Part shown: in pieces, positions 43,090 through 50,238 of the stretch
Position numbering within the stretch: position 1 is the stretch's first letter
Layout: each line of letters starts with the position of its first letter
Origin: Gordonibacter pamelaeae
Lineage (GTDB): Bacteria; Actinomycetota; Coriobacteriia; Coriobacteriales; Eggerthellaceae
Assembly: GCF_042665095.1 (NCBI RefSeq)
Contig: NZ_JBHTBV010000009.1
DNA length: 64,000 nucleotides
Strand: one strand, 5' to 3'
Program-made: the position numbers and the translations under genes
Notes under the pieces: model-generated
Told to the model about the DNA's origin: nothing
Seen by the model: only the letters and a program-made list of their open reading frames with translations
The model's database searches: none

Positions 43090-43130
43090 GCGAACTGCTT
43101 GGTTAGAGTAACTCTAACCAAGCAGTTCGC
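43090..43130. repeat. 41-bp perfect palindrome containing a MerR-type operator core
   Basis: Two 20-base arms around one central A are exactly complementary. The centre is TTAGAGTAACTCTAA (43103-43117), identical to the second site upstream of the merR-like gene (47338-47352). It lies 21 bases after hflX and 139 bases past the lexA stop codon side, in a gap with no visible gene. As RNA it would form a very strong hairpin without a T-run, so it may end both convergent transcripts. Confidence 0.85.
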
Positions 43131-43269
43131 GACCGAACGACGCGATCTCGGATCGCCGGCCAGTCCTGGGACGAACGGGCTCCCTCTTTCCAAGGCCGGC
43201 GTTTCCCCTGCAGGGGCCGTACCCCGACAGGGCGCGGCGCTTCTCCGGCGGAGCACCGCAAGGCGCCGC

Positions 43270-43908
43270 CTACAGGCGTCGGAACACCGCCACCACTTTG
43301 CCCGCGATGGAGCAATCGGTGGTGATGATGGGCTCCATCGTCGAGTTCTCCGGCTGCAGGCGGATGTGGTCGGATTCCTTGTAGAAGCGCTTGACCGTCG
43401 CGCCGTCGTCGATGATGGCCACGACGATGTCGCCGTTGTTGGCGACGGGCTGCTCCTTCACCACCACGTAGTCGCCGTCGTTGATGCCTGCCTCGATCAT
43501 CGATTCGCCCCGCACCGACAGCAAGAACGACGGCGCGTCGCCCACGATGTCGGTGGGGAGCGAGATGGTGTCGGTGATGTTCTCCTCGGCCAGGATGGGG
43601 GAGCCGGCCGCCACGTTGCCCACGAGCGGCACGTTCACCACCTTGTTGAAGCTGGGCTTGACGACGTTGGAGGCGCTTTCCGTGTCGCCGAGCGGGTAGG
43701 TGAGCGCGATGGAGCGCGACTTGAGCGGATCGCGCTTGATGAGCCCCTTCTCCTCAAGCGCCTTGAGGTGCACATGGACCGTCGAAGGGGAGGAAAGGCC
43801 CAGGCTCTGGCAAACCTCGCGCACGGTGGGACCGTAGCCCTTCTCGCGGATGCACTCCTCGATGCAGTCGAGCACTGCCTTCTGACGCTTCGTCACTTTG
43901 TCGGACAT
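43270..43908 (-). CDS. lexA: SOS repressor LexA
   Basis: The winged-helix domain (KRQKAVLDCIEECIREKGYGPTVREVCQSLGLSSPSTVHVHL) is followed by the self-cleavage domain: scissile A101-G102 in VGNVAAGSPILAEE, catalytic S136 in RGESMIEAGINDGDY and K173 in GATVKRFYKE. The product is 212 residues. ATG 43908 with AAAGGA upstream is chosen over an in-frame ATG nine codons earlier. It should repress itself, the divergent gene and recA through the boxes described. Confidence 0.96.
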   Translation of the reverse strand: MSDKVTKRQKAVLDCIEECIREKGYGPTVREVCQSLGLSSPSTVHVHLKALEEKGLIKRDPLKSRSIALTYPLGDTESASNVVKPSFNKVVNVPLVGNVAAGSPILAEENITDTISLPTDIVGDAPSFLLSVRGESMIEAGINDGDYVVVKEQPVANNGDIVVAIIDDGATVKRFYKESDHIRLQPENSTMEPIITTDCSIAGKVVAVFRRL

Positions 43909-43928
43909 GCCCCGTCCTTTCCCTTGAA

Positions 43929-43999
43929 CGAACAAATGTTTTAATTACGTATTGACATGAACTTTTGTTCGTCCTATTATATATGCGAACAAAGGTTCT
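43929..43999. promoter_or_regulatory. Three LexA boxes and promoter between lexA and the divergent gene
   Basis: SOS-like boxes lie at 43929-43942 (CGAACAAATGTTTT), 43958-43971 (TGAACTTTTGTTCG) and 43986-43999 (CGAACAAAGGTTCT). The second exactly fills the spacer of a rightward promoter, TTGACA (43952-43957), 17 bases, TATTAT (43975-43980). The third covers the transcript start. The first lies on the lexA side. This predicts tight, coordinated SOS control of both genes. Confidence 0.85.
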
Positions 44000-44023
44000 A
44001 CGCAAGGGCTAGGAGGCAGAAAG

Positions 44024-44347
44024 ATGAAGAATTTCGAGATGCGGTACCCCCTCGACGGCACGTCGGCCCTGCAGCCGGAGTTCGGGCATGTGCCTGCAGC
44101 TGGGGCTATCATCGAGTTTCCCGGGGACGTTTCCCAAGGCGCTTGCGCGTCGTCTGCGCACGCGCAGAGACCATCGTCTGCAGCGCATCGTGCGCACGCC
44201 CACTACGGCGCTCCGGAAACGGTGCGGGCCCTTCACCGCGGCAGCGTAGCCGGGTGCGCCTACGGCCGCGTGAGGCCGTGGCAGGGCGCCCTGGCGGGAT
44301 GCGTCTTCTCCCTCTTTGCCTTCGTCAGCATTTTCATCGGCCTCTAA
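44024..44347 (+). CDS. SOS-controlled small protein with C-terminal membrane helix, unknown family
   Basis: This 107-residue protein has a soluble His/Ala/Arg-rich N-terminal part and one hydrophobic helix at about residues 88-107 (GALAGCVFSLFAFVSIFIGL). It has no LysM or other domain I recognise. The ribosome site AGGAGG is ideal, eight bases before ATG 44024. It is divergent from lexA and behind a promoter covered by two LexA boxes. In Bacillus and Corynebacterium this position holds yneA or divS, single-pass membrane inhibitors of division. By position and topology it is a candidate SOS checkpoint division inhibitor; sequence similarity is not visible. Confidence 0.7.
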   Translation: MKNFEMRYPLDGTSALQPEFGHVPAAGAIIEFPGDVSQGACASSAHAQRPSSAAHRAHAHYGAPETVRALHRGSVAGCAYGRVRPWQGALAGCVFSLFAFVSIFIGL

Positions 44348-44704
44348 CGGCCTTGGAATACCCACAGATGCTGCGTTTCTGTGGCTGCGAGGCGCCCCCG
44401 CCACCCCGGGGGCGCCCCCATTCCGTCGGAGGGGCCTTCCTCCCTGCGGGTCCGTGTGGTAGACTTCCGCTTAGATCGATAGTCCAGACAGGCTGCCGCA
44501 GACGGCGCCTTCGAAAAGGAGACAAGGAACATGAGGTTTTAACGAAAGCCTTCGGACACCCGACAGGTCATGCAAGCTATGCACCGGGTGCGCTTTCGTT
44601 GCCGTTCCTTGATGTTCCCAGCCCTGCCCTCGCTGCCGCGTCGGCATGCGGGCGACCAGCGCGAAAAGCATCGCTTCCGGTGCCTCTCAAAGGGAGGCCC
44701 CTCC
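44348..44704 (+). promoter_or_regulatory. 357-bp gap: terminator-like hairpins, then the ABC-F leader
   Basis: CCACAGA/TCTGTGG (44362-44384) and GGCGCCCCCG/CGGGGGCGCC (44391-44416) are hairpins after the SOS-controlled gene. A TAGACT hexamer (44460-44465) may be a -10 box. The leader then holds a three-codon ORF (44531-44542), a long dyad with arms AACGAAAGC (44541-44549) and GCTTTCGTT (44592-44600) plus inner CACCCG/CGGGTG, and GGAG-GCCC-CTCC (about 44693-44704) that can hide the ribosome site of the ABC-F gene. Confidence 0.6.
44531..44542 (+). CDS. Three-codon upstream ORF (MRF) in the ABC-F leader
   Basis: ATG AGG TTT TAA follows an excellent AAAGGAGA ribosome site by eight bases, stronger than that of the ABC-F gene itself. 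Its stop codon touches the left arm of the 44541-44600 dyad, so a ribosome on it would keep that arm open. Minimal upstream ORFs of this kind control several antibiotic-resistance ABC-F genes by ribosome-mediated attenuation; the role here is inferred. Confidence 0.5.
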   Translation: MRF

Positions 44705-46213
44705 ATGTTCGTTTCAGCCCACCATCTTACCTATGCCTACGATGGCGCCGATGCCCTGGCGCTCGATGACGCGTCTGCCGTGTTCGCCCCCGGCTGGACC
44801 GGCGTGGTCGGCCCGAACGGGGCCGGCAAGAGCACGCTGCTCAAGATTGTCTGCGGGGTGCTCAAGCCGCAGAAGGGGAGCGTTTCACCGCAGGTCGCTG
44901 GCTTGTTCTGTGCCCAGTCGACGGATGCTGCGCCCGCGGGCCTCGAGGAGTTCGCCTGCGACTACGGGCCCAAGGCCGTGCGCCTGCGCTACCTGCTCGG
45001 CATCGACGACGCGTGGCTGTGGCGCTTCGACACGCTGTCGCACGGCGAGCGCAAGCGAATCCAGATAGCATGCGCCCTGGCGGCCGATCCCGTGCTCCTT
45101 GCGCTCGACGAGCCCACGAACCACCTTGATGCCGACACCCGCGATCTGGTGGCGCGCACGCTCGCCGAGTATCGGAGGACGGGCCTGCTCGTATCGCACG
45201 ACCGCGCGCTGCTCGACGGTTTGGCCACCTCGTGCGTGTTCGTGGACCAGGGGCGCGCCGTTACCGTGCCCGGCTCGTACTCCCAGGCGAAGGAGCAGAT
45301 AGACCTGCGCCGGAGGACCCTGGCAGAAGAGCGGGCCAACGCCCGCCGCGAGCTGGGCCGCCTCAAGGCGGAAACCACCCGTCGGGAGGGAGTGGCAGCC
45401 CGCTCGGCCGCACGGCGATCGGCCCGCCATCTCGACCGGCACGACCACGACGGGCGCACGAAGGTCAAGCTGGCCATCTATTCCGGCCAGGATGGCAAGG
45501 CCGGGCGGCTCTCGTCGCAGATGGGGAAGAAGCTCGAGCGCGCCGAGAAACGGGTGTCCGAGGCGCATACCGCGAAGGTGTACGAGGGCGCGCTCTGCCT
45601 CGACGCCGAGCCCTCCCCACGCAAGGTTCTCGTTCACCGCGAGGCCGGGTCCTTGGCGCTGGGCGGGGGGCGCATGCTGCACCATCCGCAGCTGTACGTG
45701 GGCAACACCGACCGCATAGGCCTGGTCGGCAGGAACGGCGCGGGCAAGTCTACGCTGCTCGCCGAGGTGCTGCGGCAGGTGCCGGAAGAGGGCGTGGTGC
45801 TCGTTCCCCAGGAGATAGGGTGCGACCAGGCGCGCGACCTGCTTGCCTCCGTGAAGGTCCTCGAGCCTGCCAGCCGCGGGCGCCTGCTCTCCATCGTCGC
45901 CCGGCTCGATTCGCCGCCGACGCGCATCCTGGAGGGAGACGACCTTAGCCCCGGCGAGATGCGCAAGCTCCTGCTGGCTTAGGGCCTGATGGGGCGTCCT
46001 CATCTCATTGCCATGGACGAGCCGACGAACCATCTGGATATCCGCTCCGTCGAGGCCCTGCAGGACGTGCTGGCCGACTGCCCCTGCGCCCTGGTGCTCG
46101 TATCCCACGACGAGCGCTTCCTGGACGCGCTCACCGCAACCCGTTGGATGTTCGACGTCGACTGCGCCGAAGGGGGAGGGCTGGGCGACACCCACGTGAG
46201 GGTGAAGCTGTGA
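44705..46213 (+). pseudogene. ABC-F ATPase interrupted by an in-frame amber codon
   Basis: Two ATP-binding domains are present: Walker A GPNGAGKST (36-44), signature LSHGERKRIQIA, Walker B LLALDEPTNHLD; a linker of about 75 residues; second Walker A GRNGAGKST and signature LSPGEMRKLLLA. There TAG (45980-45982) stops the frame. The same frame continues without shift as GLMGRPHLIAMDEPTNHLD, LVLVSHDERFLD and ends at 46213. A T-to-A change in a Leu codon (TTG to TAG) would explain it. As written, the product lacks the second Walker B and H-loop and should be inactive unless the codon is read through. ABC-F proteins act at the ribosome, many in antibiotic protection. Confidence 0.88.
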
Positions 46214-46266
46214 CCCTTTCCCCGCTGCTTGGCTGCAGGTGAGGTTGCAGGCTCGTGCAGCTTCGG

Positions 46267-46301
46267 AACCGCCCCCTGATTCTGCAGGGGGCGGTTTTTT
46301 T
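46267..46301 (+). terminator. Rho-independent terminator of the ABC-F gene
   Basis: AACCGCCCCCTG (46267-46278) and CAGGGGGCGGTT (46285-46296) form a 12-bp stem that runs into seven consecutive T residues. Confidence 0.95.
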
Positions 46302-46378
46302 GCAGGGATCGACGATGCGGATTGAACCACAATATCCTGTATGCTAGGCTGAGCCAAAATCGAGCAAAGGAGCCTTTC

Positions 46379-46825
46379 ATGCGCTGTCCTTCCTGCGGAA
46401 ACCTCGAATCGAAAGTGGTGGACTCGCGCCCTTCCGAGGATGGCACGGCTATCCGGCGACGTCGCGAATGCCTCGATTGCGGTCGCCGCTTCACCACCTA
46501 CGAGCGCTTGGGCGAGAACCCGCTCATCGTCATCAAGGCCGATGGGTCCTCAGAGGCCTACGACCGCCAGAAGCTCATGCGCGGCCTGCTCATCGCCTGC
46601 GGGAAGCGGCCTGTCTCGCCCGAGCAGATAGCGTCGCTCGTCGACAGTATAGAAACCGAGCTCCGCAACGCCTCCTGCAACGAGATCAGGTCGAAGGAAC
46701 TCGGGGACATGGTGCTCGTGCGCCTGGCGAAGCTCGATGACGTGGCCTACGTGCGGTTCGCAAGCGTCTACAAGGATTTCCAGAATGTGGAGGAGTTCGC
46801 CGCCGCCCTCGAGGGGCTGCGCTGA
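46379..46825 (+). CDS. nrdR: Transcriptional repressor NrdR
   Basis: The zinc ribbon has C3, C6, C31 and C34 (MRCPSCGN; RRRRECLDCGRRFTTYER), followed by an ATP-cone (LIVIKADGSSEAYDRQKLMRGLLIACGKRPV). The 148-residue length is standard. NrdR senses (d)ATP and represses ribonucleotide reductase genes through NrdR boxes; no nrd operon is in this window. ATG 46379 follows AAAGGAG. Its TGA shares one base with the dut start. Confidence 0.96.
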   Translation: MRCPSCGNLESKVVDSRPSEDGTAIRRRRECLDCGRRFTTYERLGENPLIVIKADGSSEAYDRQKLMRGLLIACGKRPVSPEQIASLVDSIETELRNASCNEIRSKELGDMVLVRLAKLDDVAYVRFASVYKDFQNVEEFAAALEGLR

Positions 46826-47271
46826 TGGAGCGCCTTGCGATCCCCCTCAAGGCGCTCGACGCCGAGCTTACGGTGCCTGCCTGCGCCTACGCGGGCGATG
46901 CCGCCGTCGACCTGCGCTCGACGGTCGACGAGACGCTGCAGCCCTTCGAGCGCAAGCTCGTGCCCTGCGGCATCGCCGTCGCCATTCCGGCCGGCTACGC
47001 CGGTTTCGTGCTGCCGCGCAGCGGTTTGGCCGCGAAGCACGGGATCTCCCTCGTGAACGCACCGGGGCTCATCGACAGCAACTACCGTGGCGAGATCAAG
47101 GCCATCCTCGTCAACCTCGACCCGCGTGAGCCTTTCGAGATCAAACGGGGAGACCGCATCGCGCAGCTGGCCATCATGCGCGTGGCCGAGGCCGTGTTCG
47201 AGCCGTGCGAGGATCTGCCCGCCACCGATCGAGGGACCGGCGGGTTCGGCAGCAGCGGCATCGGCGCATAG
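46825..47271 (+). CDS. dut: Deoxyuridine triphosphatase (dUTPase)
   Basis: The trimeric dUTPase motifs are all present: AGDAAVDLRS, PRSGLAAKHGI, NAPGLIDSNYRGEIKAIL, GDRIAQLAI and the C-terminal P-loop-like DRGTGGFGSSG. It hydrolyses dUTP to dUMP, keeping uracil out of DNA. The 148-residue length is normal. It is coupled to nrdR (TGATG overlap), linking two parts of deoxynucleotide control. Confidence 0.95.
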   Translation: MERLAIPLKALDAELTVPACAYAGDAAVDLRSTVDETLQPFERKLVPCGIAVAIPAGYAGFVLPRSGLAAKHGISLVNAPGLIDSNYRGEIKAILVNLDPREPFEIKRGDRIAQLAIMRVAEAVFEPCEDLPATDRGTGGFGSSGIGA

Positions 47272-47299
47272 CGGCTCCGGGTAGGCCGAGGCTTTCATA

Positions 47300-47352
47300 T
47301 TGCACTTAGAGTTACTCTAAGTTAAAATCATTTTTAGTTAGAGTAACTCTAA
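47300..47352 (+). promoter_or_regulatory. Promoter and two dyad operators of the MerR-type gene
   Basis: TTGCAC (47300-47305), 17 bases, TAAAAT (47323-47328). The spacer is filled by the perfect dyad CTTAGAGTTACTCTAAG (47305-47321); a second dyad TTAGAGTAACTCTAA lies at 47338-47352, over the expected transcript start. The sequence resembles MerR-family operators. The 17-base spacer, not the stretched 19-20 of classical MerR-activated promoters, and the second site suggest autorepression. Confidence 0.8.
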
Positions 47353-47384
47353 GCACGTACTCAAGTCGACTTCCGAGGAGGCCT

Positions 47385-47822
47385 ATGGGCGACGAGGGGC
47401 GAAATAGCCGGATCGCCGACGTTCCGGCAACGCAAGCCGATCCGATCTACGGCATCGGCGACGTTGTCGCCTTGACGGGAATCTCGGCTTTCACCATCCG
47501 CTATTACGACAAGTGCGGGTTCTTTCCGAACCTTCACCGCGACAAGCGCGGCGTGCGGACGTTCTCCGAGGCCGACGTTGCCCAGCTGCACCTGGTCGAG
47601 GCGCTCCGCAAAAGCGGCCTGTCCATCGAGGGCATCCAGTACTTCGTGCGCCTCTGCAGGCGTGGCGACACCACCCGGGCCGAGCGCCTGTCGATCTTGC
47701 GGGCGCAAGAGACCGTGCTCGAGTACCAGCGCGAGGAACTCGACGAGAGCCTGAAACGGCTCCATGCCGCTACGGTGGATTTGGAGGCCGCGGAACGCTC
47801 CCAAGAACACGGCATGCTATAG
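47385..47822 (+). CDS. MerR-family transcriptional regulator
   Basis: The N-terminal winged helix YGIGDVVALTGISAFTIRYYDKCGFFP, then RTFSEADVAQLHLVEALRKSGLSIEGIQYFV and a C-terminal coiled coil (about residues 95-135), is a MerR-family layout of 145 residues. There is only a limited effector tail and no cysteine cluster like that of metal sensors. It stands alone between dut and an unrelated membrane gene. Two dyads precede it, and the same dyad lies at the centre of the 43090-43130 palindrome. Confidence 0.88.
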   Translation: MGDEGRNSRIADVPATQADPIYGIGDVVALTGISAFTIRYYDKCGFFPNLHRDKRGVRTFSEADVAQLHLVEALRKSGLSIEGIQYFVRLCRRGDTTRAERLSILRAQETVLEYQREELDESLKRLHAATVDLEAAERSQEHGML

Positions 47823-47971
47823 TGCGTGGGCGAAGCGCAAGAAAACGCCCTGTTTCCATGACCTAGGACTCATCGAAGGACAAGATGGGGCCTTAGAACG
47901 GCTCTCAGAGCCTCGTTTATAAAACCGCAGGTCAGAGACGCGAAATTTTGATAGATTGGACGCAATCGACT

Positions 47972-48418
47972 ATGGATGACCAAAATCAGCCCCCCAAGCC
48001 GCCCGGATACCCCGAACCGCCCAACCAAGGCCCGAGGCTGCGGCCCAACGAGCGCGACGTTCGCGACCTGAAGGTTGCCCAGAACCTCGTCATGGTGGCA
48101 AGCATTGCCGGACCCGTGTCTTTGTTCGTTGGAGGCGTGTTCCTCGCAACTGCCGGACTGGTGTGCGCCGTCATCGCGCTCAAGAAGCTGAACGCCTTGT
48201 CTACCAGGTTGACCGATGTCGCCGCGCCAGCGAAGCGACTCAAGCGGTCTTGCATAATCGGCATCGTCGTATGCAGTATCGCGCTGGTGTTGAACGCGGT
48301 TTCCGCGTACCTTATGTACCCGGCCGTGCTCGAAGCCCTCGAATCCGGCGATTACGGAAACCTCGCACCCGGCACCGACCTGTGCACAACCCCCAAAGGC
48401 AACTCAACCTGGGGCTAA
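47972..48418 (+). CDS. Proline-rich protein with two membrane segments, unknown function
   Basis: The first 30 residues are Pro/Gln-rich (PPKPPGYPEPPNQGP), followed by two hydrophobic segments (about 45-72 and 95-118) and a short C-terminal tail. The layout resembles small DUF4190-like membrane proteins, but I cannot assign a family. ATG 47972 has no clear ribosome site; TTG 47948 is an alternative. It is the last ordinary gene before the accessory island. Confidence 0.6.
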   Translation: MDDQNQPPKPPGYPEPPNQGPRLRPNERDVRDLKVAQNLVMVASIAGPVSLFVGGVFLATAGLVCAVIALKKLNALSTRLTDVAAPAKRLKRSCIIGIVVCSIALVLNAVSAYLMYPAVLEALESGDYGNLAPGTDLCTTPKGNSTWG

Positions 48419-48799
48419 CACCGACAGCACTACCCCACAACGATAACAAAATTATTGATAACATATGTTATGTAAAGTTAAGGATGAAAGAGCTCGTTGA
48501 TCGGTGATGGTTAATTGCAATCCGAAAAGCGGAGAATTATGGAAATGACCTGCTGATTTGCATTTAGTCTCGCAACAGCGAGTTCCAGCCCCTGTTTTCC
48601 TTTGCGTTTAATCTCGCAACGCTCGCGGCTCACTATTGAATTGTGAAGATCCATGCGTTTTAGGGCACACCTGTTCAAACCCCAATTTTGGTAATTGCGA
48701 GACTAAACGCAAAACGCTGGGGTGAATCAAGCCTCGCCCGTGCAAGTGAAATGCCTGCGTCTATCCGATGCGGGACCCGGAGTCCCGCGCGCATCGTCT
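48419..48799. other. 381-bp AT-richer gap at the left edge of the accessory island
   Basis: No gene is visible. It contains the left copy of the 17-bp direct repeat (48496-48512), AAAAGCGGAG (48525-48534) and three copies of the TTTAGTCTCGCAA element: 48563-48575, 48607-48619 (one mismatch) and, inverted, 48694-48707. The last two face each other as an inverted pair. The transposase C-terminus begins at 48800. Confidence 0.6.
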
Positions 48800-50140
48800 T
48801 TACTTTCCGGCTATCGCATGGGAGAGGAGATAGGGCTTCAGCGTCACCTCCTCTGCGGGGATCCGGCCGATGCTCAATCCGTCGAGCAGGTTGGTCGGCA
48901 GCGTCAGCTGCGCAAGATCGTACGGAGCGGCCCATCCGAGCGCTTCCCGCCCGTAGGAGTTCACATGGGACATCAGGACCGCCATGTCGGGCTTGGAGAG
49001 CGCGTCGAAGTCGCTCTCCCCTTTCGGCAGCACCTTTCGGATCTCGACGTGGTTCTTCTCGCATTTGGGCTTCTGCTGCGATTGCAGCGGGTCGCAGAAA
49101 TACACTTTCGCACGGGGCTTGGCGTTCCTCGAATGCTCTATCCGCTCAGGGTCCGAGAATTCGCTTCCCCTGTCGCAGAGGAATATCGGGAAGACCTTCG
49201 GGAACAGCTCTCCGCACAGCGATTCAAGCATGTCTATGGCTGTCTGCGGTGGAGATGGACTGCGTCGTGGGGCGCCAGGGCGTGGACAAACAGGCGATCC
49301 TCACGATCCTGTTCAGGCGCACCAACTTCCAGCTCATGCTCCTCCTCGAGGAGAAGACCTCCAAGAACGTGGTCACAGCCTCTGCTGCTCGGTGAGCTTC
49401 TCGAAGTCGTCGTACGTGCGGCCCACGAGAGCCTCTCTGGGGATGCCGCGCTCCTGCCCCCCGCTCTTCTTGCGCTTCCTGTACCTGACCTTCCTCGGCA
49501 GATGGATGTTCGAGACGTCCTCGATGAGGCCGTCTTCGACGTAGTCGTAGTAGGTTCGCCACGAGCAGCACATCTTTCCCTCGTTGGCGGCGAATATGTG
49601 GCGTATGCTCTGTCCTTGGGCAAGGCCTTTCTTCACGATCGCCGTGGTCGCCGCCAGCTCCTCGGGCGTGCAGTCTATCCCCATCCGGGACGCCACTTTC
49701 CTGTCCGTGGCCTTTTCGTGGGCGGCCTTCGCGTCGTAGAAATGATAGGGGTGCGTGCACCCGTAGCCGTATAGTTCGATGCATCCGTTGCAGCAGTACG
49801 GCGGCTTCTCGAGAAGCGGGCACGGAACTGCCTCGAATTCCGGGCAGAGCCTGTTGCAGAGGAAGTCTTTGCATTTACGGCAGGGCGTCAGGCACCCCTT
49901 CCCGCACAGGTCCACCTGTGCGCAGGCGTTCTGGTGGACGCATATGCTCCGCGTCGTCACGGCGAGCTTGCCTGCAGGGGAGTCGGTGCCGTTCCTCTTT
50001 ATCTCGCGCTCCACGGTCGAGGGCGATCTGCCGATGGCCCTCCCTATCCCGGAGATGCTTTCCTTGCGCATGATGAGCCTTTCGATCGTCTCGCGCTCGC
50101 CATAACCGAGCTGCCCCTTTCCCTTTCCGGACATTTTCAT
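48800..50140 (-). pseudogene. IS30-family transposase split by a 143-bp internal inversion
   Basis: The N-terminal part (50140 down to 49381) has the IS30 HTH YGERETIERLIMRKESISGIG and IGRSPSTVEREIKRNG, and a cysteine-rich region. It runs into a stop at 49373. The C-terminal part (49237 down to 48800) holds LCDRGSEFSDPERIE and PKCEKNHVEIRKVLPKG, the second D and the E of the DDE triad. The missing centre with the first D (VEMDCVVGRQGVDKQAILTI) is encoded on the opposite strand at 49240-49380. Reversing 49238-49380 restores one open frame of 446 residues with no other change. ATG 50140 follows GGAAG. Confidence 0.88.
49238..49380. repeat. Inverted segment bounded by GGCTGT/ACAGCC
   Basis: The segment is flanked by GGCTGT (49238-49243) and ACAGCC (49375-49380). 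On the plus strand it encodes LSAVEMDCVVG through SKNVVTA; in reversed orientation it joins EQQR on one side and IDMLESLCGELF on the other in frame. Because the bounding hexamers are part of the repeat, the crossover could lie anywhere within them. Confidence 0.85.
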
Positions 50141-50187
50141 CACTTCCTTCCGTCCTCGCATGTATGCGCCGCATGCTAAACTTCCCA

Positions 50188-50228
50188 TATAATGGCAGTT
50201 GACATCGCCGTACGCACGGCGATATAGG
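50188..50228 (+). promoter_or_regulatory. Promoter with hairpin ahead of the recombinase-like gene
   Basis: TTGACA (50199-50204), 18 bases and TATAGG (50223-50228) form a promoter 11 bases before the gene. ATCGCCG-tacgca-CGGCGAT (50204-50223) is a perfect 7-bp dyad filling the spacer and could be an operator. TATAAT on the same strand at 50188-50193 is a further possible box. Confidence 0.55.
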
Positions 50229-50238
50229 AGAACGGGCG

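Noticed and set aside
44391..44416. Hairpin after the SOS-controlled gene as an intrinsic terminator
   Set aside because: The 10-bp stem is strong but lacks a T-run, so I describe it only as part of the gap.
45980..45982. Pyrrolysine or programmed recoding at the ABC-F amber codon
   Set aside because: No recoding element or pyl gene is visible in the window, and a simple Leu-to-stop mutation is the plainer explanation; kept only as a test.
48688..49395. Plus-strand ORF of 235 codons over the transposase
   Set aside because: Only its end is meaningful, because it reads the inverted segment of the transposase; the first part is antisense noise.
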